This document shows positions 7,497-12,392 of a DNA stretch of 12,392 nucleotides, piece by piece. The stretch comes from Fidelibacterota bacterium (GTDB lineage Bacteria; Fidelibacterota; Fidelibacteria; Fidelibacterales; Fidelibacteraceae). The notes beneath the pieces were generated by a model, which saw only the letters and a list, made by a program, of their open reading frames with translations, made no database searches and had not been told where the DNA came from. The position numbers were made by a program, and so were the translations under genes. How positions within the stretch are numbered: the stretch's first letter is position 1; each line of letters begins with the position of its first letter. The stretch is taken from NCBI GenBank assembly GCA_023134755.1, contig JAGLUM010000135.1, positions 1-12,392 on the forward strand, in the 5' to 3' direction.

Positions 7497-7531
7497 CGTA
7501 AACCGTGAGTCGTGAAGCGTAAACGGTAGAA
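7497..7531. repeat. Degenerate heptamer tandem array (CGTRARN)
   Basis: Four consecutive 7-base units in exact phase: CGTAAAC (7497), CGTGAGT (7504), CGTGAAG (7511), CGTAAAC (7518), then a decayed GGTAGAA (7525). It begins right after the stop of the radical SAM gene and fills much of the convergent gap before the VOC gene. No intrinsic terminator is evident here; the only pairing is a weak ACCGT/ACGGT. Confidence 0.6.
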
Positions 7532-7576
7532 GAGAAGAAGAGAAAAAATAAAATTGTAACTCTACTGTTTGTTGAT

Positions 7577-7975
7577 TTATTCCCAAAAATCAGATGCAAT
7601 TTCCATAAGATTACCTTCCGGGTCAGCAATCATGGCAGAACGCATATTCCAGGGTTCGTTACGGGGAGCATAAATGGCTTCGGCGCCATCTTTAACAAAC
7701 TGTTGGAACAAGGGGTCGACATTTTCCGGCGCTCCAACATTGATAGCCAACTCAAATATTCCATTTAGTCCTTTCGGAAAATTTGGTGTTTGGCCTAAAA
7801 GTTCGGGTAATTTATCACGTTCATACATCGCGAAACGAATACCTTCATGCTTAAATTCTGCGTAGGGACTCTCACCATTCCAGTCGGTTTCCAAACCCAC
7901 CACATCCCGATAAAAATCTACCATCTGATGCAAATTCTTTACAAATAAACCAATCATATCAAATTTAATTTTCAT
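7577..7975 (-). CDS. VOC superfamily (glyoxalase/bleomycin-resistance-like) protein
   Basis: 132 residues from the ATG at 7975, a usual length for a single-chain VOC protein. The N-terminus MKIKFDMIGLFVKNLHQMVDFYRDVVGLE follows the pattern of the family's first beta-alpha unit, and DPEGNLMEI near the end is the classic closing strand with its Glu. The first metal ligand, usually His in the DHV position of strand 1, is Met7 here, and the second-half His position appears to be Glu in FELAINV, so a metal-dependent glyoxalase I is unlikely. Binding or resistance-type roles, or an unknown dioxygenase-like activity, remain open. An upstream in-frame GTG at 7999 would add eight residues, but AAAAGGG sits five bases before the ATG and family alignment favours the ATG. 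It follows the CDF gene by 60 bp on the same strand and is probably the last gene of that unit. Confidence 0.9.
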   Translation of the reverse strand: MKIKFDMIGLFVKNLHQMVDFYRDVVGLETDWNGESPYAEFKHEGIRFAMYERDKLPELLGQTPNFPKGLNGIFELAINVGAPENVDPLFQQFVKDGAEAIYAPRNEPWNMRSAMIADPEGNLMEIASDFWE

Positions 7976-7980
7976 TTTAG

Positions 7981-7987
7981 CCCTTTT
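7981..7987 (-). promoter_or_regulatory. Ribosome binding site fixing the VOC start
   Basis: The reverse strand reads AAAAGGG, five bases before the ATG at 7975. It lies inside the open frame that would begin at GTG 7999, so it favours the shorter protein. Confidence 0.6.
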
Positions 7988-7993
7988 TTTACC

Positions 7994-8051
7994 AGTCACC
8001 AGCTTGCCCTGCGTAGCCTTGGCAAAGCGGGATTTCTAGTTACCAGTTACT
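7994..8051. repeat. AGTYACC heptamer units split by a palindrome
   Basis: AGTCACC at 7994-8000 precedes, and AGTTACC (8038-8044) then AGTTACT (8045-8051) follow, the palindrome-like repeat at 8008-8031. The arrangement looks like a small heptamer array into which the palindrome was inserted. The right-hand units overlap the end of the CDF gene, so its last codons (Val-Thr-Gly-Asn-stop) are written by the repeat. Confidence 0.45.
8008..8031. repeat. Dispersed palindrome-like repeat, copy 2
   Basis: CCTGCGTAGCC (8008-8018) pairs with GGCAAAGCGGG (8021-8031) across a two-base TT centre: nine of eleven positions pair, one of them G-T. It aligns along its length with 857-881. It lies between the CDF stop (8036) and the VOC start (7975). 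No T run follows on either strand, so a terminator role is not evident. Such GC-rich intergenic palindromes recall REP-like elements. Confidence 0.55.
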
Positions 8052-8920
8052 TTTTCATGATACGGTTCAATATGAATGGTTGCGTCAATGGATTTTTCTT
8101 TTAAAATGGCCTGTTCAATTTCTGTCACCCGGTCATGTGCTTCTTTAAGCGTAAAAGTTCCCGGAAGTTCAAGATGAAAGGTAAGTTCGGAATGGGTGCC
8201 GTAACGGTGCAAATGCACATGATGTACATTGGTTTTCATTTCCATCATATTATCACAGGTTTGGGAGAGGTATTCAAGCAATTCCGTATCCGGTGATTCG
8301 CCTAATAGCGGCTGAACACCCCGCCAGATGATCTGTCCCGCTACCCAGCCGATCATGACGGATACCAGTAAGGTAAGCACACCGTCAATCCACCACATAT
8401 AGTTTCCAACAAAAATACCGACCAGAATGATAAGCGAGGAAATTGCGTCACTGCGGTGGTGCCAGGCATCAGCTTTAAGGGAGAGAAAACCGGTTTTACG
8501 GTGTCCCCAAAATGCGTACTGTGCCATCAATCCCTTTATAATGATAGAAGCTGAAGTTACAATAATAGCCACAGCTCCGTACTGTGCTTCCGTATGTTCC
8601 TGTAGCCGGTGAATACCCTCAATAAAGAAATCCACAGCAATAAATGCTAACAATAAACCTACCACAAGAGAAGCAATCAATTCCGCGCGCCCGTGTCCAA
8701 ATGGATGCTCCTTGTCAGGTTTTTTTTTGGAAACACGTATTCCCACAATGATAACCAGTGAACTGATGGAATCGGACAGGGTGTGCCATGCGTCGGCGAT
8801 CAGTGCCGCAGATGCGGAAACCATACCGGCCCACAATTTGACGCCGAACAAAAGAATATTAAAAACAAGAGACACACGGCCTTCCATCAATGCGTACATT
8901 TCAGGACTGCGATTTTTCAC
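8036..8920 (-). CDS. Cation diffusion facilitator (CDF) metal exporter
   Basis: 294 residues, the usual size for CDF/FieF/ZitB-like transporters, which export divalent metals across the inner membrane in exchange for protons as dimers. Six hydrophobic segments fall in about the first 200 residues. The transport site is H46-x3-D50 in ADAWHTLSD (helix 2) and H154-x3-D158 in ADAWHHRSD (helix 5), the His-Asp/His-Asp set linked in the family to zinc preference; FieF has Asp-Asp in helix 2. HPFGHGRAE (72-80) matches the FieF loop between helices 2 and 3. The cytoplasmic domain (about 205-290) has NVHHVHLHRYGTHSELTFHLELPG and IHIEPYH, typical of the CDF dimerisation and metal-sensing fold. The start is GTG at 8920 with TGGAGA four bases upstream. 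It lies 46 bp after the sensor kinase gene on the same strand. Zinc is the likeliest substrate, by inference. Confidence 0.95.
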   Translation of the reverse strand: MKNRSPEMYALMEGRVSLVFNILLFGVKLWAGMVSASAALIADAWHTLSDSISSLVIIVGIRVSKKKPDKEHPFGHGRAELIASLVVGLLLAFIAVDFFIEGIHRLQEHTEAQYGAVAIIVTSASIIIKGLMAQYAFWGHRKTGFLSLKADAWHHRSDAISSLIILVGIFVGNYMWWIDGVLTLLVSVMIGWVAGQIIWRGVQPLLGESPDTELLEYLSQTCDNMMEMKTNVHHVHLHRYGTHSELTFHLELPGTFTLKEAHDRVTEIEQAILKEKSIDATIHIEPYHEKVTGN

Positions 8921-8966
8921 GGCATCTCCAGAATAGTATATTTATAGAATAAAGCCGAAAGATATG

Positions 8967-11900
8967 TTATATGTCCTTAAGAACAGCTTCTATGGCATCA
9001 ATAAGTTCAGACTTGCGGAATGGTTTTCTAAGGTATCCGTTTACGCCCATTTTCTTGAGAGCATTGGTCTGCTTGTTGTTGGCAAATCCGGATGAAATCA
9101 AGACCCGTATATCCGGATCGATTTTTTTTAGTTCAGAATAAACTTGTACCCCGTCCATTTCCGGCATGATCACATCTAAAATGGTGGCGATAATATCTTC
9201 CTGGTTTTTCATATAGAGGTCAATAGCTTCTTTTCCGGACTTGGCTTCCAGTACCTTATAACCAAAATAGTGCAGAGATTTGGTCAGCATCATTCGAATT
9301 GATTCTTCGTCGTCGATAATAAGAATGGTACCGTTGCGAGTGGCTTTATTTGCCTGTTGTTTTTTTATATTCTTTATTTTTTTTGGCTTAAGTGCAGAAA
9401 CGGGAAAGAAAATATTGAAAATACTGCCTTCACCGGGTGTACTTTCGGCATAGATGCTACCATTGTGGGCATTAATAGTTCCGTAAACGGAGGACAAGCC
9501 AAGACCGGTGCCTTTCCCGGCGGATTTGGTGGTAAAAAAGGGTTCAAATATCTTGGAAAGGACTTCTTTATCCATGCCGATTCCGGTATCGATGACATAC
9601 AAAGCAATATAGTTCCCGGGTTTAATATCTACCGGGAACAGCGGAACATCATCTTCATAAATAGATATATTTTCTGTTTGAAATTCCAGGGTACCGCCCT
9701 TTGACATAGCGTCTTGCGCATTAAAACCCATATTCAGCAGTACATTTTGCAGTTGGGTGAATTCGCCCATAATATAGTGTTCTTCTGCCTTAAGATTATG
9801 CTTAATTATAATATGTTTTTGCAGGGTGTGTCGCAGCAGCTCAATGGAACTAAAAATAAGTTCATGGAGATCAATAGCAGTTGTTTGCTTGCTTTGCTTG
9901 CGTGAAAAGGTAAGTAGCTGGTTGGTCAGGGTTGCAGCCCGCCCACAGGTATCGGTAATATTTCTACAGTAATAACTCAATTCTTCGTCTTCTTCCAGTT
10001 CATCGGTAAGCAGTTCAGCGAACCCCAGAATGGTTGCCAGCATATTATTGAAATCGTGGGCAATACCACCGGTCAGTTGCCCCATAGCTTTAAGTTTTCG
10101 GGATTGAGCCAGAGTTTCTTCCTGCTGTTTAATAGTGTCCAACATTTTGTGTTCATTTGAAATATCAATACTAACACCGATGATCAGTTTTGGATTTCCT
10201 TTTTTATCCCTTTCAATTATCTGCATGGAGCAACGGAACCATTTGATAGTGCCATTTTTTTCTTTATGCCGGAATTCAAATTTACCGAAATTGGTTTTTT
10301 GTTTGAAAAAATGCTCAACTGCTTTGGTCAACAAGAGTAAATCTTCGGGATACACATGCTCATACCAGAGACTCAAGTTAAGATCATTAGAAGTGACATC
10401 AATATCATACAGATGCATCAGCTGGATATCCGGGACCCATTTTTTTTGTGGTAACTGAATGGTAAAAGTTCCAATTTTAGCAGCATCAAATGCGGTATTC
10501 AAGCGCTCCCGGTTTAAAATTAATTCCCGCTGCTGCTGGTGCAGTTCGGTAGTATCAGACAGCACCTCAATGACGTTAATAACGTCACCGTTATTATTAT
10601 ATACCGGTGTACTGGAAACACTCCATATCCTGTCTTTACCGTATGCTTTTTCAGTCTGTACGCGCTTCCCGGCCGCGATGGCGTCGCGGACCGAACAAGG
10701 AACGCATTCTTCATCTCGATCATGAAAGATGCGATAGCATTTTTTACCGATAATTTCATTCGCCGTCTGATATCCAACAAAGCGAGCTGCTGCATTGTTT
10801 GCCTGCACGATATTATGATTCAGATCAAACATCGCGATTCCCTCGCCCATAGCTTCAAGAATTGATGTTTGTTCTTGTTTCAGGTGTTCGCTCTGTTCCT
10901 TGAAGCTGATAAGCTCCGAGATATCCTGTACAATACCGCGGTAGGCAATGATGTGTCCGTTTTTATCCTTTTCATTGAATGCGTGAACACGCAAAGAATA
11001 GGTTAAATCGTCTACAATGACACGGAAGAAAGATGTTATTGGATAATCTGCCATCGTAAATTCTTCGTATTTATCTTTAAACATTTGCAGATCAGTGGGA
11101 TGGACATATTTCAACAAGGTCTGTAACTCGAGAGTATTTTCTACTCCCCTAATAATATCGGAGATGTTTCCCTCAAAGCTGATAACGTTACTTTCGATAT
11201 TCATTTCCCAGCTCATCATTTTTCCTGCTACCTGGGAATGTTCAAGAAGAATATTCCGTTCATTCAGCTTTTTAATCATTAGCTGTTGTTCGGTTACATC
11301 TTTTCCGAAACACTGATAAGCAGTAACATTGTTGTTTTTATCAAAAACACCCCGATAGGTCCATTGAATATAACGTATCTGACCGTCCCGGCTTATACTG
11401 GAAAATACCTTTGTATCGCTTTGATTTTTTAAGGTGATGTTGTCAAGGTGTCTGATAAAATCCAGTTCTTGCTGGTCGGGATAGAGCTTCAGAAGATTTT
11501 TTCCCAACAACTTCGAAAAATCATCCTTGAACCAAAACTGAAGAGCCTGGTTTATATACTCAAGTTCTTTTTCGTTGTTAAAACGACAGAACATAATAGG
11601 AGAATCTTCAAGTACAGAAGTCATGAGGGCGTGCTCACGGGTCATTTCCCGCTGCAATTGATACCGTTCAATATGGGTTTTCAATCGTGCCAGCAGCACC
11701 CGATCGTTGAAGGGCTTAGAAATATAATCATCACCGCCGACATCGAAACCCTTTTCGACGGCATCGACATCGGTACGTGCTGTCACAAAAATTACAGGGA
11801 TTTGCCGGGTGTCTTTGTCGGCCTTCAAGCGGCGGCAGACTTCAAATCCGTCCATTTCAGACATCATGATATCCAACAACACAATATCCGGATGGTATTC

Positions 11901-12038
11901 TTTTGCCGTCTGCAGAGCTTCTTCACCGGATTGTGCAAGGAGAATATTATAACCTTGCCCCGTAGCAATAGATGTAAGTACCTGTAGGTTTGTAGCAGTA
12001 TCATCTACGACAAGAAGGGTGATGTTTGAATTATCCAT
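8967..12038 (-). CDS. Hybrid sensor histidine kinase, REC-PAS-PAS-PAS-PAS-HK-REC
   Basis: 1023 residues with no membrane segment or signal, so a cytoplasmic sensor. Order: receiver 1 (about 5-125; acidic pair D12/D13, phospho-site D56, T86, K108); four PAS-like domains at about 137-250, 265-375, 385-497 and 510-628; dimerisation/phosphoacceptor domain with AHDFNN, H661; ATPase domain with N773, DTGIGM (817-822) and GKGTGLGLSS (841-850); receiver 2 (about 903-1021; D909/D910, phospho-site D955, K1005). The AHDFNNML box and GTGLGL style are those of the hybrid kinases with PAS input common in environmental bacteria. PAS 3 holds C434, H439, C445 and C448 (KCYRIFHDRDEECVPC), a possible metal or redox site. 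No DNA-binding or other output domain is present, so phosphate probably passes to a separate regulator. AAGGA lies five bases before the ATG. It heads the kinase, CDF, VOC group and is divergent from lipB. Confidence 0.97.
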   Translation of the reverse strand: MDNSNITLLVVDDTATNLQVLTSIATGQGYNILLAQSGEEALQTAKEYHPDIVLLDIMMSEMDGFEVCRRLKADKDTRQIPVIFVTARTDVDAVEKGFDVGGDDYISKPFNDRVLLARLKTHIERYQLQREMTREHALMTSVLEDSPIMFCRFNNEKELEYINQALQFWFKDDFSKLLGKNLLKLYPDQQELDFIRHLDNITLKNQSDTKVFSSISRDGQIRYIQWTYRGVFDKNNNVTAYQCFGKDVTEQQLMIKKLNERNILLEHSQVAGKMMSWEMNIESNVISFEGNISDIIRGVENTLELQTLLKYVHPTDLQMFKDKYEEFTMADYPITSFFRVIVDDLTYSLRVHAFNEKDKNGHIIAYRGIVQDISELISFKEQSEHLKQEQTSILEAMGEGIAMFDLNHNIVQANNAAARFVGYQTANEIIGKKCYRIFHDRDEECVPCSVRDAIAAGKRVQTEKAYGKDRIWSVSSTPVYNNNGDVINVIEVLSDTTELHQQQRELILNRERLNTAFDAAKIGTFTIQLPQKKWVPDIQLMHLYDIDVTSNDLNLSLWYEHVYPEDLLLLTKAVEHFFKQKTNFGKFEFRHKEKNGTIKWFRCSMQIIERDKKGNPKLIIGVSIDISNEHKMLDTIKQQEETLAQSRKLKAMGQLTGGIAHDFNNMLATILGFAELLTDELEEDEELSYYCRNITDTCGRAATLTNQLLTFSRKQSKQTTAIDLHELIFSSIELLRHTLQKHIIIKHNLKAEEHYIMGEFTQLQNVLLNMGFNAQDAMSKGGTLEFQTENISIYEDDVPLFPVDIKPGNYIALYVIDTGIGMDKEVLSKIFEPFFTTKSAGKGTGLGLSSVYGTINAHNGSIYAESTPGEGSIFNIFFPVSALKPKKIKNIKKQQANKATRNGTILIIDDEESIRMMLTKSLHYFGYKVLEAKSGKEAIDLYMKNQEDIIATILDVIMPEMDGVQVYSELKKIDPDIRVLISSGFANNKQTNALKKMGVNGYLRKPFRKSELIDAIEAVLKDI

Positions 12039-12043
12039 GCATA

Positions 12044-12048
12044 TCCTT
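12044..12048 (-). promoter_or_regulatory. Ribosome binding site of the sensor kinase gene
   Basis: The reverse strand reads AAGGA five bases before the ATG at 12038, supporting the start just ahead of the first receiver strand. Confidence 0.6.
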
Positions 12049-12130
12049 GAAATTATCTAATATCAAGTAAGTGTCCCCGGAACTGTATCTACGTTTACTA
12101 TCAAATAAAAAATAAAACGAAAGTGCTACA

Positions 12131-12144
12131 TTAACAACAGTTAA
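12131..12144. promoter_or_regulatory. Inverted repeat TTAAC-N4-GTTAA, possible operator 1
   Basis: TTAAC (12131-12135) and GTTAA (12140-12144) are exact inverted halves. A near-copy lies at 12163-12177, centred about 32.5 bases away, close to three helical turns. Two like sites on one face of the helix in a divergent promoter region fit binding of a dimeric regulator, but AT-rich sequence produces such repeats by chance. Confidence 0.35.
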
Positions 12145-12162
12145 TATAAGACTTTCCATTAA

Positions 12163-12177
12163 TTAACTATATGTTAA
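12163..12177. promoter_or_regulatory. Inverted repeat TTAAC-N5-GTTAA, possible operator 2
   Basis: TTAAC (12163-12167) and GTTAA (12173-12177) are exact inverted halves. The right half overlaps the candidate -35 hexamer of lipB, so a protein bound here could block that promoter. Confidence 0.35.
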
Positions 12178-12202
12178 CAATGACTTATTATCCCGATATC
12201 TA
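12174..12202 (+). promoter_or_regulatory. Candidate promoter toward lipB
   Basis: TTAACA (12174-12179) and TATCTA (12197-12202) are 17 bases apart. A start near 12209 would give a leader of about 40 bases before the ATG at 12249. Match to consensus is moderate. Confidence 0.35.
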
Positions 12203-12248
12203 ATAAAAATGGATGCAAGTATTATAAAAAATGTTTTATCTTTAAGCC

Positions 12249-12392
12249 ATGAATCAGGATCTTGTTGTTGAATATATCGGCCGTATTGATTATAGTGAGG
12301 CTTTTGAAAAGCAGCTACAGCTGCACTCCCAGCGTGTGCGGGGAGATATTTTCGATACCCTGCTACTGTTGGAACATCCACATGTTTATACT
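12249..12392 (+). CDS. lipB: Octanoyl-[acyl-carrier-protein] transferase, N-terminal part
   Basis: Forty-eight codons are open from the ATG at 12249 to the window edge. The sequence starts MNQDLVVEYIGRIDYSEAF and reaches LLLLEHPHVYT, the well-known LipB block (LxEHPPVYTxG) in which the strand leads to the active site. LipB moves octanoate from acyl carrier protein to lipoyl domains of enzymes such as pyruvate dehydrogenase and the glycine cleavage H protein, in the cytoplasm; LipA then adds sulfur. The catalytic Lys and Cys lie beyond the window. No strong Shine-Dalgarno site is visible (TTTAAG only). It is divergent from the sensor kinase gene; whether lipA follows cannot be seen. Confidence 0.9.
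   Translation, partial: MNQDLVVEYIGRIDYSEAFEKQLQLHSQRVRGDIFDTLLLLEHPHVYT

Larger units (their letters stand above)
12039..12248. other. Divergent control region between the kinase gene and lipB
   Basis: AT-rich, 210 bases between two divergent genes. It holds two similar inverted repeats (12131-12144 and 12163-12177) and a promoter candidate toward lipB (12174-12202). I could not pick a convincing promoter for the kinase gene. Confidence 0.5.

Noticed and set aside
7976..7999. Upstream GTG start for the VOC gene adding eight residues
   Set aside because: The extra residues (MTGKKRAK) come from repeat-derived sequence, and a ribosome site lies just before the internal ATG that matches the family start.
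7497..8051. CRISPR array suggested by clustered short repeats
   Set aside because: Units are only 7 bases, contiguous and without spacers, and no cas gene is present.
11448..11987. Plus-strand open frame of 179 codons opposite the kinase gene
   Set aside because: It is antisense to the first receiver and PAS domains, with no family features and no ribosome site noted.
1..12392. A whole-window mobile island or new defence system
   Set aside because: No integrase, transposase, toxin-antitoxin, nuclease-helicase pair or abrupt change of base use was seen; most genes are common chromosomal families.

Overview
The window reads as bacterial chromosome, moderately AT-rich, most likely from the FCB side of the tree (Bacteroidota, Calditrichota or a related candidate phylum). 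The reasons are the left-edge lipoprotein, whose PPGGGPPDTT segment and Ig-like fold resemble a family typical of that group, the style of the DnaE, and intergenic regions carrying short heptamer and palindrome repeats. Clear Shine-Dalgarno sites occur (AGGAGGG before one gene). This placement is an inference. No phage, transposase, CRISPR array, tRNA or rRNA was seen.

Layout from left to right. (1) 1-705, minus: the N-terminal part of a lipoprotein with an Ig-like domain, cut by the window edge and with no internal stop. (2) 706-929: a gene-free stretch with two hairpin-like repeats. (3) 930-2651, minus: a polytopic membrane protein of the DUF1624/DUF418 (acyltransferase-like) type with an extra C-terminal membrane module. 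(4) 2652-2909: a divergent promoter region. (5) 2910-7493, plus: a tight bicistron of dnaE (replicative DNA polymerase III alpha) and a spore-photolyase-like radical SAM protein, 3 bp apart. (6) 7494-7576: a convergent gap with a heptamer tandem array. (7) 12038 down to 7577, minus: three genes in one direction, a 1023-residue hybrid sensor kinase, a CDF metal transporter and a small VOC-fold protein, with gaps of 46 and 60 bp. (8) 12039-12248: a divergent control region with two TTAAC/GTTAA inverted repeats. (9) 12249 to the right edge, plus: the start of lipB (octanoyltransferase).

The genes are mostly housekeeping: replication, lipoate attachment, metal efflux and signalling. The points that merit a second look are the coupling of dnaE to a radical SAM protein that resembles spore photolyase but appears to lack its hydrogen-donor cysteine, a hybrid kinase with a Cys/His-containing PAS domain placed upstream of a metal exporter, and a set of related small repeats around the VOC gene and the 706-929 gap. 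I see no convincing wholly new multi-gene system here.
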